Counted from the stretch's first letter, positions 25,363 through 34,539 are shown. The stretch: 64,000 bases of DNA from CAZCEC01 sp964497615 (GCA_964497615.1 CAZCEC010000017.1:42775-106774); one strand, 5' to 3'. Program-made: numbers and translations. Notes: a model not told the origin generated them from the sequence alone.

Positions 25363-27141
25363 TCAGGGTATATACAACGGAAAATAGGCGCAGGAGTCGA
25401 GCAGGTCCTTAAACAGCTCGACCGCTTGCTGCCACTCTTCGTGCTCCGGCTCGGCCTTGAGCACATGCCGGCTGCCGACCAGGATGAGCTTCATCCGCGG
25501 GCGCGTCACGGCCACGTTCAGCCGCTCGGGCTGGAAGAAGAACTCCGCCAGGTTCGCGGCGAAGGTCGGGTTGGATGTGGTCAGCGAGACGATGACGACG
25601 TCACGCTCCTGGCCTTGCATGCGCTCGACCGTGTCCACGACGATCTTGCGCCGCACAGCGGCGTCCGGCACCACCTGGCGTAACAGGTTGCGGATCTCGC
25701 GGCCCTGCGCGCGGTAAGGCGCCACCACGCCGATCTCGCCGGCCTCCACCCCACAGGCCAGCAAGGTCTCGATCAGGTCCACCACGACGCCCGCTTCCTT
25801 GTGGCTGCGGGTGGTCACGTTGTGGTGGCCCAGGTCCACGAAGACCTTGGGCGCTTCGGGGTCCAGGACGTCGGCCAGGCGCGCCGGCGGCCGCTGATAG
25901 GTGATGCGGCGGGCGGCAGCGTCTTCCACCGGCCTCAGCCGGTCCTGGTAGAAGTGGCGGCTGGGCCAGGCGACCAACTCGGCGCTCAGCCGGTAAGTGT
26001 CGGTCAGCATCGTGTCGAAGCCGCGCTCGGCCAGGGCGCCGAAGACCGAGTCGCGGAAGGCGCCGCCCGAGTAGCGGGTGGTGAGCACCGGCGGCAATTG
26101 CTGCTGATCGCCAATGAAGATGAACTTCTTGCCGGCCAGCATCCCCATCACCGCCAGCGGCAGCGTGATCTGGCTGGCCTCGTCGAAGATGACGGTCTCA
26201 AACTCTACGCCGGCCAGGCGCCGCGTGCGCGGGGCGAAGGGCGTGGCCCCGATCACGTAGCCGCCCTTCATCGCTGCCATGGGCGATGTGTCAAAGTATT
26301 CGTAGTTCTCCACCTGCAGATCGTCGGCCCGCGTGGTCCGCCCGATCTTGATCGCGGCGGTGTCCGGCGCGACCTCGGCCAGCTTGTTGAGGGCGTTGTT
26401 GATGGCCCGGTGGGTGAAGGCGGTGACCAGCACCCGCTCGCCGTCCTCGGCCAGGGCGCTCGCCAGGTGGGCCAGCACGCGGGTCTTGCCCGTGCCCGGC
26501 GGCCCCTGGATGCAGTAGGCCAGGTCCGTGGCATACGCATCGGCAAAGGCCTCGGCCTGGACGTCATTCAGGCCGACCACGTCCGCCAACCCCCGACCGC
26601 GCTCCCAGCGTTCGTAATCCACGTTCGGCTTCGACTGCCCCATCAACAGCGGCAGCACCCGCTCGCGGCCCACCACGCTGTCGGCCACCTCATCCAGCGC
26701 CTCCAGGAAGTAGTGGCTCAGGTCCAGGTAGCCTTCGTCCAGCACCCAGCCGTCGGGCGCGGTGAGGAGCTCGTCCCACCCAATCCCCAGGTCGGCCAGT
26801 GAGACCACCAGCCGCGTCTCTTCGTCGCTCTCCAGGGTCACCATCACGCGCGGCGGCTCGAAAGGGTTGCCGCGGTTCAGGCACAGGGTGTCGCCCTCGC
26901 GGAAGCGCGAGTGGTTCTGGACGCACGCCAGCTCAAGCCCGCCATCCAGGCGGACCTGCTCGACGCGCAGCCCCTCAATAGCCAGCCCGTCGGCCACGCG
27001 CCTGGGCACTGGCCGCGCCCAGCCCTGGTGAATGCGGCGGCGCACGGCCTCGGCCTCCCCCAGCACCAGCCGCCGCATGCCGGCCAGAAAGGACACGCGC
27101 GGGTCGGTCCCGGGGATATCGAAGTTGAGCTGCTGTTCCAT
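25363..27141 (-). CDS. SF1 UPF1/DNA2-like helicase
   Basis: 592 residues from ATG 27141 (the frame stays open upstream without a plausible start). About 200 N-terminal residues are beta-rich (VMVTLESDEETRLVVSLADL). Helicase core: Walker A QGPPGTGKT, motif Ia LVTAFTHRAINN, Walker B VIFDEASQITLP, motif III IGDQQQLPP, motif V VDTVERMQGQERDVVIVS, motif VI RLNVAVTRPR. This is the UPF1/DNA2-type order. It pairs with the following UvrD-like helicase on the same transcript. Confidence 0.85.
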   Translation of the reverse strand: MEQQLNFDIPGTDPRVSFLAGMRRLVLGEAEAVRRRIHQGWARPVPRRVADGLAIEGLRVEQVRLDGGLELACVQNHSRFREGDTLCLNRGNPFEPPRVMVTLESDEETRLVVSLADLGIGWDELLTAPDGWVLDEGYLDLSHYFLEALDEVADSVVGRERVLPLLMGQSKPNVDYERWERGRGLADVVGLNDVQAEAFADAYATDLAYCIQGPPGTGKTRVLAHLASALAEDGERVLVTAFTHRAINNALNKLAEVAPDTAAIKIGRTTRADDLQVENYEYFDTSPMAAMKGGYVIGATPFAPRTRRLAGVEFETVIFDEASQITLPLAVMGMLAGKKFIFIGDQQQLPPVLTTRYSGGAFRDSVFGALAERGFDTMLTDTYRLSAELVAWPSRHFYQDRLRPVEDAAARRITYQRPPARLADVLDPEAPKVFVDLGHHNVTTRSHKEAGVVVDLIETLLACGVEAGEIGVVAPYRAQGREIRNLLRQVVPDAAVRRKIVVDTVERMQGQERDVVIVSLTTSNPTFAANLAEFFFQPERLNVAVTRPRMKLILVGSRHVLKAEPEHEEWQQAVELFKDLLDSCAYFPLYIP

Positions 27142-27314
27142 CTCGCTAGAACACAACGCCGCCTGTCGAACGGCAGGCGGCGCCCAGAAGGTGATACATG
27201 TGGGGTTGGTCCTGCCTGCAGATCGCTGGCTACAGATTATAGGCCGAAGCGGCTCTGCCGCAATCAGGCCCAACACGCGCTGGATTGGGCTTGGAAAGTG
27301 CCTCAGTGGACACT

Positions 27315-27352
27315 CTTATGTGAAATGTCCAATATTGGACCTATCACACAAG
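27315..27352. repeat. Imperfect palindrome, copy 1
   Basis: CTTATGTGAAATGTCC at 27315-27330 faces GGACCTATCACACAAG at 27337-27352 around an AATATT centre; 13 of 16 positions pair. Same family as the palindrome at 27381-27417; the two centres are about 65 bases apart, roughly six helical turns. Confidence 0.75.
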
Positions 27353-27380
27353 CGACGATTTCTGATGCCGGGCGGACATG

Positions 27381-27417
27381 CTTATGTGAAATGTCTACTA
27401 GCGGACATTTCACATAA
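27381..27417. repeat. Perfect 15-bp palindrome, copy 2
   Basis: CTTATGTGAAATGTC (27381-27395) and GACATTTCACATAAG (27403-27417) are exact inverted copies with a 7-base centre. Upstream of ParA/ParB-like genes, this looks like a protein-binding site: a ParB centromere, an operator for the ParA-like protein, or a recombinase site. Confidence 0.8.
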
Positions 27418-27574
27418 GTGACCGATCCTGATGAAGAATCGCGGTGAATTCGGCTGGGTCGCAGAATCTCAACCAGGACTTTTTTCTGCACGAGGATGAA
27501 ACGAGGAGCGCAAGGCTGCCGAGGTGGGTTAGGGTAAGCGCAATCGCACAGTGGATCTGGTTCAAGGAGAGGCT

Positions 27575-28474
27575 ATGGAACCACCCTCACCGGCATCCCC
27601 GGCGGCGCGCCCGCCGCGGACGATCACCCTGCTCTCGCTCATCCCCGGCTCCGGCAAGACGGTGGCGTGCGTCAACCTGGCGGTCGCGCTGGTGGGCTTG
27701 GGGCACACCGTGGTAGTGGTGGACCTGGACCCCGCCGCGACGGCCACACGGGTGTTCGACCATTTTGGGCTGCCGGCCGGCGGCGCTGGCACGGTCGACG
27801 CCGTGCTGGCTGGGCTGGTCCCCCTGGCCGCCATCCTACGCCCCACCCTCTCCACGCGCCTGTGGCTGGCGCCGGCCGGCGAGGGGCCGGCCCCCGGCGC
27901 GAGCAAGGATGAGGACGCGGTTATGACCGCCAGCCGGCTGGAATTTGCCGCCCTCGCGCCGCCTCTGCCCGCCTTCGACTTCGCCCTGCTTGACACGCCC
28001 AGCACCAGCGCAGAGCGCCCCTGGCTGGGCCTGCTGGCCGCGACCGAAGCCCTGGTGCCCATCCGGCCAGGATTGGACGCCCTGCACGCCAGCACGCCCA
28101 CGCTGCAGCTTATCGTCGAGGCCCGCCGCCAACGCCGCGATCCCCTGCGCTTCCTGGGCGTCTGGCCCATTGCCACGACGCCCGAGCGCGCGTGGCGGGC
28201 CGTGCGGGCCAAACTCCGGGAATACAGACTTCCCTGGCTGACCCCGATCCGGCGCGTGCCGGCCCTGAAGAAAACGCTGCCGCCCGGGCAGCTCCACCGA
28301 CGGCTCCTGACCATCGCCTGCCCGCGCCACCGCGCCAACGACGACTTCCGCCAGGCCGCCCGTGAAATCGCGCTGGGGATCTCCCAGGCGCGCGCCCTGG
28401 CGCAGTCCGTGGCGCTGCCGCCCGCGGGTGTGGAGCCGCAGCCCCGCTACGCCAACCTCTACCACCTTTGGTAA
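27575..28474 (+). CDS. ParA/MinD-like ATPase
   Basis: 299 residues, ATG with AAGGAGA 5 bases upstream. Walker A is LIPGSGKT; a typical ParA has KGGxGKT with a signature lysine, absent here. The Rossmann-type continuation VACVNLAVALVGLGHTVVVVDLDP, the FALLDTPSTSAERPW motif and the C-terminal layout fit the SIMIBI ParA class. It probably works with the ParB-like protein encoded 28 bases downstream in DNA partition, but may use a different ATP-sandwich mode or have weak ATPase activity. Confidence 0.75.
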   Translation: MEPPSPASPAARPPRTITLLSLIPGSGKTVACVNLAVALVGLGHTVVVVDLDPAATATRVFDHFGLPAGGAGTVDAVLAGLVPLAAILRPTLSTRLWLAPAGEGPAPGASKDEDAVMTASRLEFAALAPPLPAFDFALLDTPSTSAERPWLGLLAATEALVPIRPGLDALHASTPTLQLIVEARRQRRDPLRFLGVWPIATTPERAWRAVRAKLREYRLPWLTPIRRVPALKKTLPPGQLHRRLLTIACPRHRANDDFRQAAREIALGISQARALAQSVALPPAGVEPQPRYANLYHLW

Positions 28475-28502
28475 CGCCCATTACCCACAGGAGACTTCGC
28501 CC

Positions 28503-29681
28503 ATGAAGATCACGCCCGCTTCCGAACCCAAATCCCTGGCCGCGCTGCGCCGGCCGCCCGGCCCGCCCGTGCCCGACGGTCGCTACCAGGCCGTCCCGCT
28601 CAGCGCCATTCGCGGCGCCAGCCCGCTGCAGACGCGCGCGCCCTTCGATCCCGACGGCGACGAAGCCGACCGCGCCCTGCTCGCCAGCCTGGCTGCGGAC
28701 GGCCAGCGCCTGCCGGTGCTGTTAGCCGCCGACCCAGACCGGCTGCCGCCCAGTTACACACCCTTGGACGGCCACCGCCGCCTCGCCGCCCTGCGCCGCC
28801 TCAACCATGACACGGTGCTGGCCGTGGTTCACACCGCCGGCAGCCTGGAGTGCGACCTGATCACCCTCACTGCCAACGTCCGCAAGCACCTGACTCCGTT
28901 GGAGCAGGCCCGTGCCATCACCCGCCTGCGCGAGCGGCACACCCTGACGCTGGAAGAGATCGCCCGGCGCGTGGGCCTCTCGGCGCGCTACGTGGCCGAT
29001 CTGCGCGCGCTGCTGGAGATCGACCCGGCGCTCCAGGCCGCGCTTGAACAGGGCCGCCTGCACGCGAAGGCCGCCCTGGCCCTCGGCCAGGCCCCGCCCG
29101 AGCTTCAGCCGCGCCTGGCGGAGATTGCCAGCGCCCAGCCCCTCACCGAGGCCGAGGCGCGCCGCTGGGTCAACCGCCTGGCCTCGGGCCGCGAGACCCC
29201 CGAACAGGCTGCCCGCGCCGTGGGCCTGGCGGCCGAACCGCCAGACGCCGCGCCGACCTCGCCCGCCAGCCCGAGCCCCCGCGCCCGGCGCGAGACCGCG
29301 CTGACCTCGGCGACGGCCGAGGCGCTCCTGCAGAGCACCTTTGTCCACCCTGACCCGGCGATGCTGAAGAAATTGGCAGCGGCCGCCCCAGCCCACAAGG
29401 CGACGGCTGCCCAGCTCAAGCTGGCGGCGCTGCTGGCACTGGCCGGCCAGCCGGTGGAGGACGCCCTCGACGCCGCCAGCTACGTCGGCCGCCATCCCAG
29501 CGTGCGCCGGCTCCTGCCCGTGGTCGACGCCCTGGCGGAGGTGCAGGCCCTCGGGCAGGAGCGCCGCCCGCCGCCGGAGTGCGCCCGTTTGTGCCTGGCG
29601 CTGTCGCGCCAGTTTGGGGCGCTGCGCCAGGCCCTCACCCATCCGCGGCCCGGGTCAAAGCGCAGCGCGGAGGAGAAGTAG
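28503..29681 (+). CDS. ParB/KorB-like DNA-binding protein
   Basis: 392 residues. The N-terminal ParB/Srx domain is clear: VPLSAIRGASPLQTRAPFD, LAADGQRLPVLLA, a YTPLDGHRRLAALRRL box and ANVRKHLTPLEQARAITRL. The KorB-type helix-turn-helix is LTLEEIARRVGLSARYVADLRAL near residue 157. A proline/alanine-rich linker then leads to a helical C-terminal domain. It would bind centromere-like sites and act with the ParA-like ATPase. The next gene starts 1 base after its stop. Confidence 0.82.
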   Translation: MKITPASEPKSLAALRRPPGPPVPDGRYQAVPLSAIRGASPLQTRAPFDPDGDEADRALLASLAADGQRLPVLLAADPDRLPPSYTPLDGHRRLAALRRLNHDTVLAVVHTAGSLECDLITLTANVRKHLTPLEQARAITRLRERHTLTLEEIARRVGLSARYVADLRALLEIDPALQAALEQGRLHAKAALALGQAPPELQPRLAEIASAQPLTEAEARRWVNRLASGRETPEQAARAVGLAAEPPDAAPTSPASPSPRARRETALTSATAEALLQSTFVHPDPAMLKKLAAAAPAHKATAAQLKLAALLALAGQPVEDALDAASYVGRHPSVRRLLPVVDALAEVQALGQERRPPPECARLCLALSRQFGALRQALTHPRPGSKRSAEEK

Positions 29682-29682
29682 C

Positions 29683-31617
29683 ATGACCACCTGGAAGCAG
29701 CGCCTGGACCAAAGCCGCCTGGATGGCCTGCTGCTGTCCGTGCACTGCCATCCCTGGGCCAAGCTGAGCACCCTGCTGGGCCTCAGCGGTCTTTCCGAGC
29801 ATGCGGCCCGAGGCGTTGCCCTGCCGCTGGCGCTGAGACAGCAGTTGGTGGAGCAGATCGAGTTGCCCTCGGCCCGGCGCGCCGAGCCGCGCCTCGGGCT
29901 GACCGTGCGCGGCACGCTGGCGCTGCGGCAGGTCTATTCTCGGCCACGGCTGCGCGACGCCTTCCTGCGCGCCTTTCACCTGGACGGCGCGCGTTCCCTC
30001 TTGGCGGGGTGGGGGGCGCGGGTGGCGTGGTCCATGTCGCCCTTCACCGTGCCGGCCCGCGACGTGCGCCCGCCGCGGCGCTGGGCGCCGGCTGTCCGCG
30101 ACGACCGGCCGCGCGAACCTGGACCTGGCCTCTACCGGTCCATCCGGCTGGATGCCCTGGCCTGCATTCGCCTGACGACCGGATATGCGCACCTGGCCCT
30201 GCTGGTGGACCCGGGCGGCCTCTCGCTCGACTGGTTCTTTCAGCAATTCCGCAGCTTGCACGCCTGGCACCGGCAGGACGCTTTTTGGCCGAGGGACGAA
30301 CGCTTTCCCATCGTCGCGGCCGTGGCCCCCACCGAAGCCCGGCGCAGGGGCCTGCTGGAGGCCTGGGGCGAAGCCGCCAAGGTCGCGCGCGGCGACGCCA
30401 ATCCGGTGCCGCTGCGGCTGACCACCTGGGACCAGTTGCGCGAACTGAACTCCCGCGAACGCTGGTTGGACGAGCATGGTTCGCTGGCCAACGATCCGAC
30501 CGAACACTATGGCCTGTTCCGCGAACGGTCACTGGCGCCGGCCTTCAACGGGCAGCCGTGGTGGGGCCAGGGTGTTCCGGACGGCGCCGCCTTCGTGTGC
30601 CACCCGGCGCCCGCGCCTGCGCCGCGGGGCAGCTTCCTGGCCAGCCTGCGCGCGCCCGTCCGCAAGAACGGGCGCCTCGGCCCAGTGCTGCGCGCCCACG
30701 CGGCCGTGAGTGAGCGCGGCCGACGGCTGCTCCCCTACATCGGCCAGTATCCCCTCATCACCACGGCCGAGTTGGGCGTGGTGCTCGGCCGCACCGACCG
30801 CTCGATGCGCACCGGATTGCGGGAACTGCGCGCCCTGGGGTTGACAGCGCCCCCCGCGCCCGGCGAGGCCGGCTACGTGCTCACTGCGCGCGGGTTAGCC
30901 CTGCTGGCCGCACAGGCCGGGCTGGGCCCCGGCGAATATGCGCGGCTGCGGCGCTGGCCCACCCGCCGGCAGGGTCGGGAGGTGGTGTTCTCCGTCCAGG
31001 GGCTGCTGGCCTGCCGCGCCCATACCCGGCTGGTGCTGGACTTCCTGGTGGGTTTGCGGCGGCATGGGCCGCGGGCCGGGGTCGCCCTGGAGCAGTGGGA
31101 GCACGTGGACTGCCTGCACGAGTATCCGTTTGTCGCCCCGGGCGGCGCGGCTGCCAGGACGCACTCTACGCCTGAATCCTGGTATGGGCGGATCACGCCC
31201 GACGCGACCGGCGTCGTCTGCGTCTACGCGGCAGATGGGGGCCGATCGGCCCTCACCGAGTTCTGGCTGGAGGTGGACCGGGGCACGGAACGGGGCCGGG
31301 CCCTGCTGAACAAGCTGAACCGTTACTGCCAGCATTGGGCCAGGCTGCCGGCCTGGCGCGCGGCGCGGCAGCGGCTGCTCATCGTCGTCGAGCACGGCGC
31401 AGAGAAACGGCTGCGGCATCTGCTGCAGCGGCTGATCGAGTTGAGCCTCCTGCGCCGCGCCGTGCTGGACGTGCGGCTGACGCGCGCCGATCTGCTGTCC
31501 GACCACCGGGGCGGCCTGGACCCCACTCGGTCGGTGTGGCGCACGCTCACCGATCCCGGCCACGTCCCCGCCTTCAACCAGCCCGCCCGCGCGGGAGAAA
31601 GCGACGCGTCCGCATGA
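29683..31617 (+). CDS. Replication-relaxation-like protein
   Basis: 644 residues. The C-terminal half (from about residue 360) has the winged-helix plus alpha/beta layout of plasmid replication-relaxation proteins: YIGQYPLITTAELGVVLGRTD, RTGLRELRALGL, then ALTEFWLEVDRGTERG and LLNKLNRYCQHWA. The N-terminal half is arginine- and tryptophan-rich with no known domain. GAGGAG precedes the ATG. These proteins occur on conjugative plasmids and integrative elements; the role is not proven. It overlaps the next gene (ATGA). Confidence 0.65.
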   Translation: MTTWKQRLDQSRLDGLLLSVHCHPWAKLSTLLGLSGLSEHAARGVALPLALRQQLVEQIELPSARRAEPRLGLTVRGTLALRQVYSRPRLRDAFLRAFHLDGARSLLAGWGARVAWSMSPFTVPARDVRPPRRWAPAVRDDRPREPGPGLYRSIRLDALACIRLTTGYAHLALLVDPGGLSLDWFFQQFRSLHAWHRQDAFWPRDERFPIVAAVAPTEARRRGLLEAWGEAAKVARGDANPVPLRLTTWDQLRELNSRERWLDEHGSLANDPTEHYGLFRERSLAPAFNGQPWWGQGVPDGAAFVCHPAPAPAPRGSFLASLRAPVRKNGRLGPVLRAHAAVSERGRRLLPYIGQYPLITTAELGVVLGRTDRSMRTGLRELRALGLTAPPAPGEAGYVLTARGLALLAAQAGLGPGEYARLRRWPTRRQGREVVFSVQGLLACRAHTRLVLDFLVGLRRHGPRAGVALEQWEHVDCLHEYPFVAPGGAAARTHSTPESWYGRITPDATGVVCVYAADGGRSALTEFWLEVDRGTERGRALLNKLNRYCQHWARLPAWRAARQRLLIVVEHGAEKRLRHLLQRLIELSLLRRAVLDVRLTRADLLSDHRGGLDPTRSVWRTLTDPGHVPAFNQPARAGESDASA

Positions 31618-31937
31618 AGCCTGCGCCTCCACTCACCTACCACGCCCTGCTCGACCGCCAGCGCCAGTCACACGGCCTCAGCTACCAGCAGCTCGCCGAG
31701 CGCGCCTGGACCACCTCCAGCTACGTCTTCCGCCTGTGTCGCGGCGACGCCCGGCCAGGTTACACGGTCGTCATCCGGCTGGCGCTGGCGATGGCGCTGA
31801 CCCTGGAGGAGACGGACGAGCTGCTGCGGCTGGCAGGTTATCCGCCGTTGTTAGAACTGAAGGAAACGCCCAATGGCAAGGCGGCTGTGGCGAACGAGGC
31901 CCCGGCGAACGCCGCTCAGCCCAGCGCTGCCACTTAA
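31614..31937 (+). CDS. Small XRE-type HTH protein, copy A
   Basis: 107 residues. LDRQRQSHGLSYQQLAERA and TTSSYVFRLCRGDARPGYTVV form a Cro/C1-type helix-turn-helix; ALTLEETDELLRLAGYPPL is the dimerisation-like tail. It overlaps the replication-relaxation gene and is probably the regulator of that operon. A second copy at 61656-61967 shares an identical run of 34 residues and differs mainly in the last third, so it belongs to a duplicated segment. Confidence 0.8.
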   Translation: MKPAPPLTYHALLDRQRQSHGLSYQQLAERAWTTSSYVFRLCRGDARPGYTVVIRLALAMALTLEETDELLRLAGYPPLLELKETPNGKAAVANEAPANAAQPSAAT

Positions 31938-31973
31938 GATATGGCTTCCCGATCTACCTGGAGCGAAGTGCTG

Positions 31974-32975
31974 CTACAGGAAACGCGCTGTCGCCCGCGA
32001 GCGGAACACATGGTCGGCGTGCCAGGCCAGCGCTTCAGCTGCTGGCGCCAGCTCAGGCTCGGCTGGCAGCCGCACGCCGCCGCCCGCGAGTTGCCGCAGG
32101 GCCAGGCTGCCGTCATCCGGGCTGACAGCGGGGGACACCTTCACGGTGTAACGGTTGTCGACCGTCACCAACCCTTCATCAAAGGTCCAGTGGTGCAGAC
32201 CGCACAGCGCCAGGCCGTTGCGTGGATCGTCATTGTGCGTCACCCGCCAGGGGACAATGTGCGCCGCTACGACTGCCGTCCGGCCTTCGGGTGTGAGCAG
32301 ACGGACGCCGCACAACGCGCAGGCGTGCGCATAGGCTTCAACCACGATGCGGCGAAAGGCGACCAAGCGCGCCTCGGTCCGGTACTGCTGATCCGCCCCC
32401 GGCGCTTCAAGCGCAAAGCGTTCACGGACGCGCCCCAGCAGCCGTTCACTATAGCGCAGCGTATCGTTTACCAGTTGGGCAGCCTCCACAAGGCGCGACC
32501 GAGCGTCGGGCGTGAAGTAGGTTTCGAGCAGGACGCGGCGCAGTTCCGTCTGGCCGGCTTCAGTGCACAACAGATCGTAGAGCGCGGGGTCGAGCGCCGC
32601 GCCCAGGACGTGCGCCTTGAGTTGCGTCACAGAGCTCACCTGCCGCAGTTGAGACAGCGCTGTTTCCTGACCCGGCACTGGCAACAAGTGCCAGAAGCCA
32701 TCGCTCTGCAAATGAAAGTACGGGAGGACTGGGTTGCCGCGCGGCCTATCTGGGCCAAAGCAGCGCGTCCAATACAGGTCGAAGGCGTCGCGCAGTTCGG
32801 GGGTGAGTTGAATGAAGTTGGCCGTCAGCTTGCCGTGTGAGATCAGATCCATCACCGCCAGCAGCAGGAACGGCTTGTGAGGCGCGCGATGCTGAGTTTC
32901 CGCCGCCCAGCGCGTGCGGTTGCGATCAGTATGCAGACGGGCAAAGCGGGCGCGATAGTGATCCAATGGCAGCAT
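31974..32975 (-). CDS. HNH restriction-type endonuclease, copy A (intact)
   Basis: 333 residues. The N-terminal domain (APHKPFLLLAVMDLISHG, FHLQSDGFWHLLPVPG) is a DNA-recognition region typical of stand-alone HNH nucleases of the putative restriction endonuclease class. The HNH nuclease has CALCGVRLL, AAHIVPWRVTHNDDPRNGLALCGLHHWTFDEG. No methyltransferase is adjacent. The last ~65 codons recur in the second module at 61975-62204, where the rest of the gene is gone. Confidence 0.85.
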   Translation of the reverse strand: MLPLDHYRARFARLHTDRNRTRWAAETQHRAPHKPFLLLAVMDLISHGKLTANFIQLTPELRDAFDLYWTRCFGPDRPRGNPVLPYFHLQSDGFWHLLPVPGQETALSQLRQVSSVTQLKAHVLGAALDPALYDLLCTEAGQTELRRVLLETYFTPDARSRLVEAAQLVNDTLRYSERLLGRVRERFALEAPGADQQYRTEARLVAFRRIVVEAYAHACALCGVRLLTPEGRTAVVAAHIVPWRVTHNDDPRNGLALCGLHHWTFDEGLVTVDNRYTVKVSPAVSPDDGSLALRQLAGGGVRLPAEPELAPAAEALAWHADHVFRSRATARFL

Positions 32976-33122
32976 TCAGGCTCGCACGGTATCGTCAGGG
33001 TAAGCAGCGCGATTATAGGCGCTGGCAAGACCTTCAGCCAATGACTTGACCGCCGGACATTCACTAATTGCCTGCGTCAGAGCGGGCTCAAGGGCGCGTG
33101 GCAGGAAGGCAGCGGTTTCCAT
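32976..33122 (-). pseudogene. N-terminal remnant of a DUF4143-type AAA ATPase
   Basis: 48 codons starting METAAFLPRALEPALTQAISE, matching the N-terminus of the intact ATPase of the second module (LPRTLEPILTQAVGE at 62217-63443). After PAV it diverges (KSLAEGLASAYNRAAYPDD) and ends one base before the HNH start. The Walker motifs are gone. This shows that the ancestral module had HNH and ATPase side by side. Confidence 0.65.
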
Positions 33123-33136
33123 AACGCCCAAGCAGA

Positions 33137-33161
33137 TTAGCATTTGAAGTGCAAACTTGCA
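33137..33161. promoter_or_regulatory. Decayed palindromic operator of the AAA remnant
   Basis: TTAGCATTTG, AAGTGCAA and ACTTGCA line up with the perfect operator TTGCATTT-G-AAATGCAA at 63459-63475 upstream of the intact copy, but several pairing positions are lost. Same location relative to the ATPase start in both modules. Confidence 0.5.
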
Positions 33162-33169
33162 GGCCTCCT

Positions 33170-34046
33170 ACCACATGATCTCCTGCCGAAGCAGCCGCTG
33201 GCCACCTTTTGCTCAACCCAGACCGTGAGCTCCGGCCACACGGGATCATCCGGCGCGGCGGCGGCCAGCGCCGGCACGTGCTGGAACGACAAGGTGCGGC
33301 ACGGCATCGCGTCGTCGTGAAGTATGGCCTGAAACGCCGTCCAATCCTTGCTCGCCATAGGCGGTCGGGTGGCATCCACGTATACCACGGCAAAGGCGGG
33401 CTGACACCCCTCGCGTTCGGCCACCGCCGCCGTGATCGTCATCAGCTGCATCCACTGGTATCACGGCCCGGCAAATGGGCACGGGTGGTAGTCTGTCTCT
33501 TTGCTAACGTTGAAAATGCGTGGTACCCACTCCCAGTACCACATGCCCTTGACGCTCAGGGCGCAGCGCGCCCGCAGGCCATTGCGTGAGTTCACCTTCG
33601 CGGCGTAGTTCCCGTTACACTGGGCGGGGCGGGTGCTTGCCGGGCTTCGTCTGCTTGCAGACGAAGCCATCCAGCTCCGCGACCTTGCACTCCACGCTCA
33701 GCTGCACGCGCGGGCTGCGCAACACCACATCCATCGGCGTGGGCTGCGACTCGCCCAGCGCATTCTCCCGGTCCCACCACTCCAGGTCCACGTGCCACGG
33801 CCCGCCAGCCACCAAGCCTAGCGCTTCCACGAGCGCGGCCAACACCGCTTCGCGTTTCGGCGAGAGCGCGATCGTGCCGAACACGCCCACGGCCAACGCC
33901 TGGGATGAGCGCGGGCTGGCCGGCCCTCGGCCCCAATCCAACTCGCCCCAATCCTGCACCACGGGCCAGGCCGGTCGGAAGATGTTGGGCTGATAGAGCG
34001 GCGCGAGCTCGGAGGCAGTGCGCTGGCCGCGTTTGGCGGGTGACAT
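33170..34046 (-). pseudogene. Broken PD-(D/E)XK nuclease (PGN_0703-like restriction enzyme)
   Basis: From ATG 34046 one frame gives an N-terminal domain and nuclease core (VDLEWWDRENALGE, TPMDVVLRSPRVQLSVECKV with the E-x-K motif) to about 33615. The homology continues in other frames: CNGNYAAK, RARCALSVKGMWYWEWVPRIF, then MTITAAVAEREG with AFAVVYVDA and WPELTVWVEQKVA. At least two frameshifts break a gene of about 290 codons. The RCALS-KG-x-x-YWE pattern resembles the PGN_0703 family. It is absent from the second module. Confidence 0.6.
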
Positions 34047-34099
34047 GAGATTCTGGCGCCAGCCTGATTGTCACCCGTCTCAGCCGCCGCAGCAACGTC

Positions 34100-34539
34100 A
34101 GCGGGTTCTGAAAAGCGCCTGAACCACTGGGCCTGGTAGAGGTCCTTATCAAAGCTGGCCAGAAACGCTATGGTTCGCGCCTGGCAGGCTCAAGCAATCA
34201 ATGCGTAGTTGAAGTTGAGCTCACCCTGCGATTGTTCGACCAGCGCCACGACTGCCGTAAGTTGTTGTGGCAGATCAGGATAGAACCAGACGACGGTGTT
34301 GGAGGGGAAACCGTGCCGCAGCTGGGCCAGCAACGCTGATAATTCGGCCGACCGAAGGCATTCGTGTGTGCAGCGCGCCAGGGTGCTGATGATCTCTGCC
34401 AGGACACAATCGAAGCCGACCGGCATAGATCGTGCTCGGCCAGTGCAGTTCTTATTTCACGTGAGCGTTGGTGCCAGAGGTCCTGCGCGTCGAGGAGGCC
34501 CAGGATAAAGGAGGTATCCAGCGCAACTTGGGCCGCCAC
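34100..34539 (-). pseudogene. PIN-domain toxin, copy A, frameshift plus in-frame stop
   Basis: Starts MAAQVALDTSFILGLLDAQDLWHQRS with the first catalytic Asp. Homology moves to another frame near 34430 (FDCVLAEIISTLAR with Glu, then FPSNTVVWFYPDLP and LNFNYALIA), hits a TGA at 34190-34192 and continues (ACQARTIAFLASFDKDL with the last Asp). One frameshift and one nonsense codon inactivate it. Its start lies 2 bases after the DUF104 antitoxin stop, so it was a coupled toxin gene. Confidence 0.7.

Larger units (their letters stand above)
27142..27574. other. Gene-free region with palindromes upstream of parA
   Basis: Between the divergent helicase and parA-like genes. It holds the two related palindromes listed separately and no supported gene. 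It probably carries promoters for both directions and may hold the partition (centromere) or replication-control sites of the plasmid-like module. Confidence 0.6.

Noticed and set aside
33020..33122. A functional 48-residue peptide upstream of the HNH gene
   Set aside because: Its first 20 residues match the start of an AAA ATPase that is intact elsewhere in the window; best read as a truncation remnant.
34190..34192. TGA recoding (selenocysteine) in the PIN gene
   Set aside because: The same gene also carries a frameshift and the position is not catalytic; simple decay is the better explanation.
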